Notes: a model not told the origin generated them from the letters alone. DNA of 64,000 nt from Anaerolineaceae bacterium (GCA_016927865.1 JAFGLU010000122.1:1-64000); one strand, 5' to 3'. Counted from the first letter of the stretch, positions 1-8,019 are shown. Translations and numbers: made by a program.

Positions 1-201
1 CTCCTGGCTCAGTGGAACCTGGCAGTCTTTATGTCAGGCCCGTTCCGCTCTTCCCTTGGGCATCTGACATCTTTTGCGTGCACACTCAAATAGGTCATTG
101 GGTATCGGCGTGGCAGTTCCCGAAGGACCTCTCAAATTCGAATTATCTTCTCCTTCATCTGGCATGACTCTTGCTCCCTTCTCCTCATGAAAGGAGCCTT
201 G
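1..201. other. Left-edge non-coding segment
   Basis: I see no convincing gene here. It lies upstream of the first gene of a plus-strand run and presumably holds its promoter, but I cannot pick a clear -10/-35 pair. The reverse complement of about 4-20 (a CCACTGAGCCAGG-like string) weakly resembles the arm sequence of the dispersed palindromic repeats seen elsewhere in the window. A purine-rich AAGGAG at 191-196 is the ribosome-binding site of the next gene. Confidence 0.4.
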
Positions 202-1503
202 ATGACTATGACAGCTTCACAAAATCGAATTGGCCTGCATTATTTTCCCGACACCCAGCACTATCGTGAGGCTGACATACAATTCTGGCTGCCCCGCCTG
301 CAAGAAATCGGCGCGGGATGGCTGGTCCTCCAGGCCACCGCCGAGTGTGCCATCCCCGAAGTTTTCCTCAATGCGCTAACAAAAGCCAAAATCCAACCGC
401 TCCTCCACCTGCGCCTGCCCCTCGACCCGCTCCCCGAGCCTGCCGGCCTGCGCCCCATCTTCGACGCCTACGCTCGCTGGGGCGTGCGCCGGGTCATCCT
501 GTTTGACCAGCCCAACAGCCGCAGCGCCTGGCCCTCTTCTGCCTGGGCTCAGCAAGACCTGGTCGAGCGTTTCCTCGACCGCTATCTGATCTTTGCCCAA
601 ATGGCGCTCTCAGCCGGGCTGCAGCCCGTCCTGCCGCCTCTCGAGCCCGGCGGGCATTATTGGGATACTGCTTTCCTGCGCTCCACCCTCAAAACCCTCC
701 AGCGCCGCAAACAAGAGCACCTCCTCGAGCAGTTGGGCCTGGCTGCTTACGCCTGGAACAATGGTCGCGGTCTGGATTGGGGCGCCGGCGGCCCCGAGCG
801 CTGGCCCGCCACCCGGCCCTATCACACGCCTGAAGGCAGCCAGGATCAGCGCGGCTTTCGCATCGCCGACTGGTACCAGGTCATCTCGCAGGCTGTCCTC
901 CAGCGTCCCCTGCCCACCTTTTTGCTCCAGGCCGGTGGCTTTCAGGCTGCCGATCCCGCTGGGCAAGCGGAAAGCTCGCTGGCCATAGCCCGACTGCTGC
1001 TTGATGAAGAAGTAGTCGATCCGCAAAACGCCGAAAACCTACTCGACCCGCTGCCTTCCGCCGTCCAAATGGCTGCCTTTTGGCTGCTCTCCGCACCCGA
1101 TAACGACCCTCACAGCGCCGGCGCCTGGTTTGATACAGAAGGACAACCCCGCCCCGTGGCACAAGCCTTCCGTGAGTGGCAGGTGGTTCGCGCCCAAGCC
1201 GATTCGGCCCCCACCCCCGCCGCGAAATCAAACTCCGATCACCCCATCGAGCACTACCTGCTCCTCCCCCAATCCGAAAACGGCCTGTCCGACTGGTATC
1301 TGGACGCCATCCGGCCTTATTTGCGCCGCCACATGCCCACCTTTGGCTTCTCGGCTGCCGAAGCTGCCCTGGCGCGCAAGGTGACCGTGCTGGGCGATGC
1401 CTGCACTGATGATACCCTGGCGGCCCTGCGCCTGGCAGGCTGCCGCGTCGAACGAATAACCGGAGATGGCACGACACTTGCAACCATACTGGCAGAGAGG
1501 TGA
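202..1503 (+). CDS. TIM-barrel-like protein of unknown function
   Basis: This is a 433-residue cytoplasmic protein with no signal peptide or membrane segment. I place the start at ATG 202 because AAGGAG (191-196) sits six bases before it; the in-frame ATG at 187 overlaps the leader and has no such site. Alternating hydrophobic strands and helices (for example GAGWLVLQAT near residue 40 and WGVRRVILFDQ near 95) suggest a glycoside-hydrolase-like TIM barrel over roughly residues 1-330. A separate C-terminal region of about 100 residues follows a Pro/Ala-rich linker. I cannot assign catalytic residues or a substrate. It ends four bases before the FtsZ gene, so the two are probably co-transcribed. 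A secreted TIM-barrel-like protein appears three genes further on. Confidence 0.6.
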   Translation: MTMTASQNRIGLHYFPDTQHYREADIQFWLPRLQEIGAGWLVLQATAECAIPEVFLNALTKAKIQPLLHLRLPLDPLPEPAGLRPIFDAYARWGVRRVILFDQPNSRSAWPSSAWAQQDLVERFLDRYLIFAQMALSAGLQPVLPPLEPGGHYWDTAFLRSTLKTLQRRKQEHLLEQLGLAAYAWNNGRGLDWGAGGPERWPATRPYHTPEGSQDQRGFRIADWYQVISQAVLQRPLPTFLLQAGGFQAADPAGQAESSLAIARLLLDEEVVDPQNAENLLDPLPSAVQMAAFWLLSAPDNDPHSAGAWFDTEGQPRPVAQAFREWQVVRAQADSAPTPAAKSNSDHPIEHYLLLPQSENGLSDWYLDAIRPYLRRHMPTFGFSAAEAALARKVTVLGDACTDDTLAALRLAGCRVERITGDGTTLATILAER

Positions 1504-1507
1504 TGCG

Positions 1508-2641
1508 ATGACAACTATTATTTCTAGCGATACAAGCAATTCCGAACAACTTCTTGGCCGCCAGCCGGTTCTCAAAATCCTGGGCATGGGCGGGGGCGGC
1601 TCCAACGCCGTCAATCGCATGATCGAATTGGGCTTGAAGGGTGTTGAGTTTATTGCTGCCAATACCGACCTGCAAGCCCTCAATCAAAGCCTGGCCCCCA
1701 CCAAGCTGGCCCTTGGCCCACGCACCACGCGCGGGTTGGGCGCCGGAGGCGACCCGCGCCGCGGTGAAGAAGCCGCCGAAGAAAGCTTCAAAGATCTCTG
1801 CGAGGTACTGCGCGGCGCCGACATGGTCTTCCTCACCGCTGGAATGGGCGGCGGCACGGGCACCGGGTCCATCCCGGTGGCTGCCCGCGCTGCCCGCGAG
1901 GTCGGCGCGGTCACCGTCGCCATCGTCACCATGCCCTTCACCTTCGAAATGGGCCGCCGCCAGCGCAACGCCCGCGAAGGCATGGCCAAACTCCAACCTT
2001 ATGCCGACACGCTCGTCACCGTGCCCAACGATCAGTTGCTCAAAGTGGCTCCACCCAATACCACGCTCGACATGGCCCTGCGCCTTGCCGATGACGTGCT
2101 GCGCCAGGGCGTGCAGGGCATCTCCGAAATCATCACTCAACCCGGCATGATCAACGTGGATTTCGCCCATGTTCGCTCGGTCATGAAAATGGGCGGCGGC
2201 TCGCTTCTCTCCATCGGCATTGGCAGCGGCGAACAGAAAGCGCTCAAGGCCATCGAACACGCCCTCCACCACCCCATGCTGGAATCCATCTCCATCGAAG
2301 AAGCCTCGGCCATCGTCGCCAACTTCACCGGCGGCAACGACCTGACCTTCATGGAAATGGTCGACGCCATGCAGCACCTTCAAGATCAGACCCACAACCG
2401 CGCCGAGGTCATTCCCGGTGTCATTACCGACCCCCGCATGAACAACCGCGTCCAGGTCATTCTGCTCATCACCGGCCTGGGAGCCACCCCCATGGATGCC
2501 CGCTCGCCGTTCTCCCCGCGTCCGGTCAAAGCGCAAGAACCCGTCCTGGTTTCTGCCGGCTCCGTCGAGAATCGCGCCAACGAAGCACTCGCCTCGGGTA
2601 ATCAGGATCTACCAGCCTTCATGCGCCGCCGCATCCACTAA
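1508..2641 (+). CDS. ftsZ: Cell division protein FtsZ family, T7-loop variant
   Basis: A 377-residue tubulin/FtsZ GTPase, which in the family polymerises into the division ring. The GTP-binding signature GMGGGTGTG is at residues 112-120, and the N-terminal nucleotide motif GMGGGGSNAVNRMI is at about 26-39. The C-terminal tail ends in DLPAFMRRR, like the FtsA/ZipA-binding peptide of normal FtsZ, and the disordered linker before it is short. The T7 loop, which completes the GTPase site of the next subunit, reads NVDFAHV (216-222). Asp218 is kept, but the residue matching E. coli Asp212 is His221. The start is ATG 1508, with GAGAGG just upstream; a longer frame opens earlier but overlaps the previous gene. 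It lies outside any dcw cluster, next to unknown genes. It may be the main FtsZ or a specialised paralogue. Confidence 0.88.
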   Translation: MTTIISSDTSNSEQLLGRQPVLKILGMGGGGSNAVNRMIELGLKGVEFIAANTDLQALNQSLAPTKLALGPRTTRGLGAGGDPRRGEEAAEESFKDLCEVLRGADMVFLTAGMGGGTGTGSIPVAARAAREVGAVTVAIVTMPFTFEMGRRQRNAREGMAKLQPYADTLVTVPNDQLLKVAPPNTTLDMALRLADDVLRQGVQGISEIITQPGMINVDFAHVRSVMKMGGGSLLSIGIGSGEQKALKAIEHALHHPMLESISIEEASAIVANFTGGNDLTFMEMVDAMQHLQDQTHNRAEVIPGVITDPRMNNRVQVILLITGLGATPMDARSPFSPRPVKAQEPVLVSAGSVENRANEALASGNQDLPAFMRRRIH

Positions 2642-2651
2642 TTGAGGCAAC

Positions 2652-2870
2652 ATGGACCCAAAAGCCCTCGCCGCCATCTGTTCACAAATCTACCGCCAAT
2701 ACCCTGCTGTTAAGGGGGCAAATCCAAAAGTCACAGCCCAGGCAGGCGGCATGTACCAGGTCACCTTTCGAGGCAAAGCTGCCACCGCTGATGGAAAAAG
2801 CTTGCCGGTCGTCGTTCGGGTCACCGCCGACGCAAAAGGGAAAATCACCAAAACCGTCGGATCTCGTTGA
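2652..2870 (+). CDS. Small conserved-looking basic protein, unknown
   Basis: A 72-residue soluble protein that I do not recognise. The N-terminal third is helical (KALAAICSQIYRQYP). The rest looks like a small beta sheet (QVTFRGKAATADGK, VVVRVTADAKGKI) with many Lys and Thr residues. There is no signal peptide, transmembrane segment or metal motif. It begins 10 bases after the FtsZ stop with a GAGGCAA-like site, and its stop is followed at once by the strong ribosome-binding site of the next small gene. Tight spacing on both sides supports expression as part of the FtsZ operon. A partner or regulator of FtsZ is possible, but that is only inference from position. Confidence 0.6.
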   Translation: MDPKALAAICSQIYRQYPAVKGANPKVTAQAGGMYQVTFRGKAATADGKSLPVVVRVTADAKGKITKTVGSR

Positions 2871-2884
2871 GAAGGAGGTTAGGA

Positions 2885-3103
2885 ATGCAGCAAAGTTTGG
2901 CTTATCGTATCGAACTATATTTTTACGACGCAGTCATCCTCATCCTCGGCCAATCTACGAAGGCATGCACTGCCTTCCAGAAATCGGTTGGCAAGTTGCG
3001 CAAAGGTGAATGGGTGTTGCTGGGCGGCGCCCTCCTGGCCAGCGTTTTGGCCGGTTTGGTTACCGGTTACGTTCTCTATTTTCTCGTTGAAACCTTGGGG
3101 TAA
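2885..3103 (+). CDS. Small single-pass membrane protein in the FtsZ operon
   Basis: A 72-residue protein. The start at ATG 2885 is chosen because GAAGGAGGTT (2871-2880), a near-perfect Shine-Dalgarno, precedes it; an upstream in-frame TTG lies inside that site. Residues about 1-45 form a moderately hydrophobic, then basic, amphipathic region (QKSVGKLRKGE). Residues about 47-70 form one clear membrane helix (VLLGGALLASVLAGLVTGYVL). The stop overlaps the ATG of the next gene (TAATG), implying translational coupling. A small anchored protein directly after ftsZ could act as a membrane tether or septum factor, but no motif proves this. Confidence 0.62.
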   Translation: MQQSLAYRIELYFYDAVILILGQSTKACTAFQKSVGKLRKGEWVLLGGALLASVLAGLVTGYVLYFLVETLG

Positions 3104-4161
3104 TGATGTCATACCGTTTACCGTTTCGGATGGCTTGGGCTGTGACGCTGGTGATGGTGCTGTTATGCGCCGTCTCACCGGTCCATGCCGCCCGAGGCGT
3201 CCCTGGAACCCCAGAGTTTGGGGTTGGCACCAACATTGACATCACCCGCTCAGACCTGAATGCGGCGCTCAACATCTTGCCGCTTCTCAGACCCGATTGG
3301 CTGCGGGTGGTGGTTCGCTGGGATGCTTATGAGCCCGCTCCCGGCTTTGTGGCAGATTGGCAGTCCCTGGATGCAACGATGGCAGTGGCGGCAAACCAGG
3401 GAGCCGCAGTGCTCATCAGCCTTACCGCCGCTCCCTCATGGAGTATGACGGAAGGCGGACCCGACCGCGAGGCTGCGGCTCGCTTCGCTGTCACGCTCGC
3501 CAACCGTTACCCTGTCACGCTTCAGGCAATCGAGTTGTTCCCCGCCGCCAACACCGCTCTGGGCTGGCAAGCGGCCCCCAACCCCGCCAATTACCTGGCC
3601 ATGCTCCAATCCGTCCAATCCTCTCTGGCGGCCGCGGGCAGGCAGGTTTGGATGGTGGCGGGAGGGTTGAACCCCTGCTCTGCCGATTACGACGCCTTAA
3701 AGTATCTCAGCGGATTATACGCCGCCGGCGCAAAATCAAGCCTGAGGATCGTCAGCTTGAATTACACCAGCGTGTCCGGCGAACCCATCGATTCGCCCGC
3801 CGGCTGCCAGAACCTGCGGTACTACGAAGAAGCTCGCCGCGTCATGTCCTCGAACGGTCACACCGATGGAATGCTGTGGATCACTCACTTAAGCATCCCC
3901 GGCGGACTGACTCGCGATCAGCAGCAGGATTGGCTGGCGCGCGCCTACAAACAGATCCGCTCCCAGTTATATATCGGTACCGCCATCTTGCAAAGCCTGA
4001 ACGAAACCGGAACCGGAGATGTGGCACTCCTCAATCCCGATGGAAGCCTGCACCCTTTCTTTACCACTTTTCAATCCTTCGTTGAACATAATCTTTATCT
4101 CAGCATGCCGCTCAAACCTGGGCGGGCCAAAGCCGCCATTTTCACAAAAAATCACCCATAA
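3103..4161 (+). CDS. Secreted glycoside-hydrolase-like TIM-barrel protein
   Basis: A 352-residue exported protein. Residues 1-30 are a signal peptide: a basic N-terminus, a hydrophobic core (AVTLVMVLLCAVSP) and an HAA-type cleavage site. The mature part has repeated strand-helix units. DWLRVVVRWDAYEP near residue 65 resembles the second strand of GH5/GH39-like barrels, and ELFPAAN and MLWITHLS also fit barrel strands. Catalytic carboxylates cannot be fixed with confidence, so substrate and activity are open; wall or extracellular polysaccharide is a guess. The start overlaps the stop of the preceding small membrane gene. ATG 3106 is an equally possible start. Confidence 0.6.
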   Translation: MMSYRLPFRMAWAVTLVMVLLCAVSPVHAARGVPGTPEFGVGTNIDITRSDLNAALNILPLLRPDWLRVVVRWDAYEPAPGFVADWQSLDATMAVAANQGAAVLISLTAAPSWSMTEGGPDREAAARFAVTLANRYPVTLQAIELFPAANTALGWQAAPNPANYLAMLQSVQSSLAAAGRQVWMVAGGLNPCSADYDALKYLSGLYAAGAKSSLRIVSLNYTSVSGEPIDSPAGCQNLRYYEEARRVMSSNGHTDGMLWITHLSIPGGLTRDQQQDWLARAYKQIRSQLYIGTAILQSLNETGTGDVALLNPDGSLHPFFTTFQSFVEHNLYLSMPLKPGRAKAAIFTKNHP

Positions 4162-4175
4162 TAAATGAGGAACCT

Positions 4176-4844
4176 ATGAGGCGATCTTCCTTGATTTCTG
4201 CCATGCTGCTCATCTTCTGCACTTTTACCTTTCTAGGATTTCGCACAGCCAATTTGACCAGCACGTTGGAATTATCCGATCAAACTGCTGTACAAAGCAC
4301 CCGCAACAACCGGGTGATTTTAGTTCATGTTGACAATCTGCAAGCCGATAGGCCCGTGCTCAAATCTGTCTGGGTGGGGGTGCTTTTCAATTCCGAGAAC
4401 CAGGCGGTTCTGTCCTTTGTTCCCATCTACCCAGCCGAGGGTGATCGATCCGCCGCCGAAGCGCTGGCTAATTCATTCAAACTGGATCGCTCCGGAAAAC
4501 CCGCCGCCTCATTCTGGCGTCGTCTTGCCTCCTTGAATATCGAAAGAGATGGCTATATCCTTGCCGATGACTACGCCTTGCAGGAAATCGCCGGTTGGAT
4601 CAACCGGCAAGGCAGCCTGATTTATGGAGCGTCCTCCCCCAACAGTTCCACAACGCCCGGCGAATGGTTCCTCGAGCTTGGTTGCGGTTCAATTGGCAAG
4701 ACCGGTGGCAATATCGCAGAATTTTCCTGGAGTTCGCTGGGCGATCATATCCAAACTGATTTGACCGGCGAAGCGTTAGACGCCGAATGGAATAAGCTGA
4801 CCACCCCCGGGCAACCGCTTAAGTGCGAGATCGTCTGTGAATAA
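4176..4844 (+). CDS. Secreted or anchored protein, unknown
   Basis: A 222-residue protein with an N-terminal signal or anchor (basic RRSS, then LISAMLLIFCTFTFLGF). The mature region begins with a beta-rich stretch (RVILVHVDNLQ, VWVGVLFNSENQAVLSFVPIYP) faintly like the core of LytR-CpsA-Psr proteins. The diagnostic Arg/Asp positions of that family are not obvious, so I do not assign it. Three Cys residues lie in the last third. TGAGGA eight bases before the ATG serves as the ribosome-binding site. It closes the FtsZ run and is followed by a large palindrome and a strong terminator-like hairpin. Confidence 0.55.
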   Translation: MRRSSLISAMLLIFCTFTFLGFRTANLTSTLELSDQTAVQSTRNNRVILVHVDNLQADRPVLKSVWVGVLFNSENQAVLSFVPIYPAEGDRSAAEALANSFKLDRSGKPAASFWRRLASLNIERDGYILADDYALQEIAGWINRQGSLIYGASSPNSSTTPGEWFLELGCGSIGKTGGNIAEFSWSSLGDHIQTDLTGEALDAEWNKLTTPGQPLKCEIVCE

Positions 4845-4846
4845 AG

Positions 4847-4958
4847 GTAACTACTCAGAGGTCGAAGAAAGTCTCCAAATTTGAGGTGCATGTGGGGTGC
4901 GAAGCACCCCACATGCACCTCAAATTTGGCCCTTTTCCGCTTCTGGCTGAGTAGTTAC
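4847..4958. repeat. Dispersed palindromic element, copy A
   Basis: A nested inverted repeat of 112 bp. Its outer arms are GTAACTACTCAG (4847-4858) and its exact complement CTGAGTAGTTAC (4947-4958). The inner part is a perfect 26-bp stem, 4875-4900 paired with 4904-4929, closed by the triloop GAA, so the tip reads GCGAAGC. The stem starts with CCAAATTTGAGG and ends in GGGGTGC. Copies B (21080-21165) and C (28788-28887) share the TTTGAG base and the GGTGC tip but differ in mid-stem with full base-pair compensation. There is no coding potential and no poly-T run directly after it, so it is not a simple terminator. Confidence 0.85.
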
Positions 4959-4982
4959 GAATAAAGAAAGAAAACCGGAAGC

Positions 4983-5038
4983 CTGCGAAAAAAAATGACT
5001 GGCAAGGACTTTTCCTTGCCAGTCATTTTTTTTCGCAG
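4983..5038. terminator. Perfect 26-bp bidirectional terminator hairpin
   Basis: The arms 4983-5008 and 5013-5038 are exactly complementary around the four-base loop CTTT. The GC-rich inner stem (TGACTGGCAAGGA) is followed on each strand by eight T residues, so it can terminate transcription in either direction. It lies after the FtsZ run. A second, weaker hairpin (AACGCTGG paired with CCAGCGTT) lies at about 5070-5100. Confidence 0.8.
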
Positions 5039-5350
5039 AAGTTCACCGAATTCTCTTATAAAAAAGGCGCAACGCTGGATGAGGGGGGCACCCAGCGTTA
5101 CGTCTGCAAATATAATAGCATGAATCGGCAGGAATTCAAGTACTCCAAACGTTTTTTAATCAAACTCTTAATGAGACTATTTGTATTCAATTGATAGTAA
5201 TGCTCAGACGAAGTCGGAACCTCTCTGCCTCTGGCTAATTTCGCGCCCTTGTAAATCCTTCCCAAACAGTCTAAAATAGAAATTGTGTATTTCTCTACTT
5301 AATAATTTACTGTCGCTATCACGATCAGCACAACCGGCGAAAGGATGAAA
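5039..5350. other. AT-rich gap before the peptidase pair
   Basis: No gene is visible. It holds a short hairpin (about 5070-5100) and an AT-rich stretch (5130-5310) that probably contains the promoter of the downstream peptidase genes. AATAATTTAC near 5300 could be part of it, but I cannot define a clear -35/-10 pair. CGAAAGGA (5338-5345) is the ribosome-binding site of the next gene. Confidence 0.4.
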
Positions 5351-6817
5351 ATGGCGCCATCGAAAAAAATCTACCTGAATGGGATCGATGCTACCACGGG
5401 CCAATATCTGATCGGGCCGATGACCCGTAAACGCGCCGCGCGGTTGGCCAAAGGCGAGCCCGTCGAGCCTGAAATCATCCAGCGTTTCAAAGATTTTCTT
5501 AGTGATTTACTTTCCATTAATTTCGGTGTGGGACTCGGCCTGGAGCAAGAAACCGACTTGATACACACCGGCTGGGGCATTGTCTTCCACCAGTCAGAGA
5601 ACGACGCGGTGAAGCATGCCCTCCAACCCCTCATCGACCATCGTGCCGCCCAGGTGGGCAACATGGCCAAGGTTAAAGTGCTGGAATATCGCCCCGGCGA
5701 GCGCTTCAAAGATTGGCTGGGCCGCCATCAGGTCGGCACCGGCTTGACCAACCGCAACCCACGAAAAATCCCCTACTACCTCCTTCTAGTCGGCAGCCCC
5801 GAGCAAATCCCCTTTTCCTTTTGTCATCTCCTGGATGTGGACTATTATGTTGGCCGCATCCACTTTGACAAACCCGAAGAATACGCTCGCTATGCCCAAT
5901 CGGTGATTCAGTACGAAACCAGCCCCTCGGTACCCAACGCGCGCCGGGCAGCCTTTTTTGGCACCCGCCACCAGCTCGACCGCGCCACCCAGTTGAGCGC
6001 CGATCACCTTGTCCGCCCGCTGGTGGATGGCGAGCCTGCCCAGGGCAGCGACCCTGCCGTGCCCGGCATCGCCGCCGAGGCCGGCTACGCCGCCAGCGTG
6101 TTCTGGGGCCCCGAAGCAAAAAAAGCCACTTTGAGCGAACTGCTGGCGCCGCCTGCCGGGGTCAAGCCGCCCGCCTTCCTCTTCTCTGCCACCCACGGCA
6201 TGGGCATGCCCCCCGGAGACCCTGACCAGGCTCGCATCCAGGGCGCACTGTTGTGCCAGGACTGGACCGGCTTTGGAACCATTTCGCCCAAGCACTACTT
6301 CTCTGTCGATGATGTCCCGCCTGGCGCCCGCCTGCAGGGCATGGTGGCTTTCCATTTTGCCTGTTACGGCGGCGGCACCCCCGCCGAGGACCGCTTTATC
6401 TATGGCTCAAACAAGAAGCCCAAACGCATTGCCAGCCGGCCTTTCCTGGCGGCGCTGCCCAAAGCCCTCCTCAGCCACCCCAACGGCGCGGCCCTGGCCG
6501 TCATCGGCCATGTAGAACGAGCCTGGGGTTATTCCATCTCCACCCCCGAAGCCGGGCGGCAGATTGGCGCTTTCCGCGAAGCCATCGCCGGCATTCTCGG
6601 CGGGCTGCCCGTAGCCTTCGCCATGAAAGGTTTTAACGAGAAGTACGCCACCCTATCCACTGATCTGGTCAACACGCTGGAAGCTATTCGCTCTGGCGAG
6701 CCTATCGGAGACGAAGAACTGACTAATGATTGGATTGAACGCAACGACGCCGAAGGCTACGTCGTCCTTGGCGACCCCGCGGTTCGCTTGCGTGAAGCCG
6801 ATTTACAACCGGATTAG
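5351..6817 (+). CDS. Caspase-fold cysteine peptidase (C25/CHAT-like)
   Basis: A 488-residue intracellular protein with no signal peptide. The caspase-type dyad is visible: His282 in FLFSATHGMG, at the end of a hydrophobic strand, and Cys338 in AFHFACYGGGTP after the next core strand. The end of the domain carries GYVVLGDPAVRL (469-480), typical of gingipain-like C25 and CHAT peptidases. Residues 1-140 form a separate N-terminal region of unknown role. The start at ATG 5351 is preferred because CGAAAGGA lies six bases upstream; ATG 5345 falls inside that site. The gene is followed 101 bases later by a papain-like peptidase on the same strand, so they probably form one unit. The substrate is unknown; proteolytic regulation or a death/defence role is inference. 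Confidence 0.8.
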   Translation: MAPSKKIYLNGIDATTGQYLIGPMTRKRAARLAKGEPVEPEIIQRFKDFLSDLLSINFGVGLGLEQETDLIHTGWGIVFHQSENDAVKHALQPLIDHRAAQVGNMAKVKVLEYRPGERFKDWLGRHQVGTGLTNRNPRKIPYYLLLVGSPEQIPFSFCHLLDVDYYVGRIHFDKPEEYARYAQSVIQYETSPSVPNARRAAFFGTRHQLDRATQLSADHLVRPLVDGEPAQGSDPAVPGIAAEAGYAASVFWGPEAKKATLSELLAPPAGVKPPAFLFSATHGMGMPPGDPDQARIQGALLCQDWTGFGTISPKHYFSVDDVPPGARLQGMVAFHFACYGGGTPAEDRFIYGSNKKPKRIASRPFLAALPKALLSHPNGAALAVIGHVERAWGYSISTPEAGRQIGAFREAIAGILGGLPVAFAMKGFNEKYATLSTDLVNTLEAIRSGEPIGDEELTNDWIERNDAEGYVVLGDPAVRLREADLQPD

Positions 6818-6918
6818 TGACTCTTCAGCCAGAGTTGAAAATGGCTCGATTTTGCCCTCTGAACAGTTACCCGGATTAATCATCACGTTGCATTGTTCCC
6901 CAAAATTGGAGGTTGATC

Positions 6919-8019
6919 ATGGCCGAGAAAAAAGGCATCCCCCTCACTTCCGTGGCCGGTTTTCCGGCGGATGTGGCCGCCAAACTGGCGGGGTTGTGGA
7001 TTACAACCGCTGAAGAACTGGTCGGAGCCGCCGTCCAGGAAGATGGCCTGGCCGGTCTTGCCGGGTTCACCGGGCTGGATGAATCCGAAATGACCCGCCT
7101 GGTCGAGTTGGCCCAAGCCGCCCTGCCCCCCAGCATGTCCTTTGCCCCCGGCGACATCGACCGTCACGGTCTGGGCGCCCTGGATGAACCGCCCGCCGAA
7201 CCCCCAGGCGAAGAACCCACCCGCTTTGCCCCTTTACCCCCCGCCGTTGACCTGCACGGTCGGCTGCCTGGTGTTCGCAACCAGGGTCAACGCGGGAGCT
7301 GTGTGGCCTTTGCTTGCACTGCCGTGCGTGAAATGCTCCTGGGTCAACCATCCACCCAGGCCGATCTATCCGAGCAGTTCCTCTACTGGAACGCCAAGCA
7401 ACACGACGGCTACCCCGGAGAGGGAACCTACGTTCACCTGGTCATGGGTCTGCTCAAATCCGACGGCATTTGCCCCGAACCCGTTTGGCCCTATGTTCCC
7501 ACCCCCATCCCTGGAAACATCGGCCAGGACCCGCCCCCGCCCGACGCGCGTAACAAGGCCCTTCCTTACAGGATCACCGATACGCAAAAGATCACCGCCA
7601 CCTGGGTAGATTCGATTCGCGAAGTGCTGGCAGAGAATCGTCCTGTAGCCTTTGCCGTTCCCGTCTACACTTACTGGTTCTCAGAACCAGCCCGCTCCAC
7701 CGGCGACATCCGCTTGCCGCTGCCCACCGATCCCAAAGAAGGCGGCCATGCCATGTGCATGGTAGGCTACGAGGTTGACGCAACCGCCCCCGGTGGAGGT
7801 GTCTTCCTGGTGCGCAACAGTTGGGGCACCGGCTGGGCCGGCAACAACAGTCTTGCGCCGGGCCACTGTCGCATCCCCTTTGATTACATCAGCCAATACA
7901 GCACAGCAGCCTTCAGCGCCTTAGTCAGTGAGGTTCCGCCCGAACCGGTGGAACCGGAACAGCCCTTATCGTTCTGGCAAAAGCTAATGGAGTTTCTAAA
8001 ACGGCTGTTTGGCGGGTAA
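6919..8019 (+). CDS. Papain-like (C1A family) cysteine peptidase with N-terminal helical domain
   Basis: A 366-residue protein without a signal peptide. All papain active-site elements are visible: the oxyanion Gln122 and nucleophile Cys128 in NQGQRGSCVAFAC with the classical spacing of six, His277 in GGHAMCMVGYE, and Asn300 in VRNSWGTGW. Residues 1-70 form a helical region (VAGFPADVAAKLAGLWITT, FTGLDESEMTRLVELAQ) resembling helix-hairpin-helix or DUF4332-like modules, followed by a Pro/Glu linker. The C-terminus is an amphipathic helix (FWQKLMEFLKRLF). No autoinhibitory propeptide motif is evident. GGAGG about 8-10 bases before ATG 6919 sets the start. It neighbours a caspase-fold peptidase, and the pairing of two unrelated cysteine peptidase clans suggests joint function. 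Confidence 0.85.
   Translation: MAEKKGIPLTSVAGFPADVAAKLAGLWITTAEELVGAAVQEDGLAGLAGFTGLDESEMTRLVELAQAALPPSMSFAPGDIDRHGLGALDEPPAEPPGEEPTRFAPLPPAVDLHGRLPGVRNQGQRGSCVAFACTAVREMLLGQPSTQADLSEQFLYWNAKQHDGYPGEGTYVHLVMGLLKSDGICPEPVWPYVPTPIPGNIGQDPPPPDARNKALPYRITDTQKITATWVDSIREVLAENRPVAFAVPVYTYWFSEPARSTGDIRLPLPTDPKEGGHAMCMVGYEVDATAPGGGVFLVRNSWGTGWAGNNSLAPGHCRIPFDYISQYSTAAFSALVSEVPPEPVEPEQPLSFWQKLMEFLKRLFGG

Noticed and set aside
881-2536. Long minus-strand open frame opposite the first two genes
   Set aside because: It is a shadow of the plus-strand genes: its composition (Gly/Asp/His-rich, no domain) mirrors the other strand, and FtsZ motifs are clear in the plus-strand frame.
4176-4844. LytR-CpsA-Psr assignment
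   Set aside because: Only a vague resemblance in one beta-rich segment; the conserved Arg and Asp residues could not be placed.
4847-5038. CRISPR-like array from repeated palindromes
   Set aside because: The palindromes are single, nested and widely separated in the genome; there are no regular spacers or cas genes.
7366-7587. Minus-strand small frame inside the papain-like gene
   Set aside because: The catalytic motifs of the plus-strand peptidase are complete and in frame, so this is a shadow.
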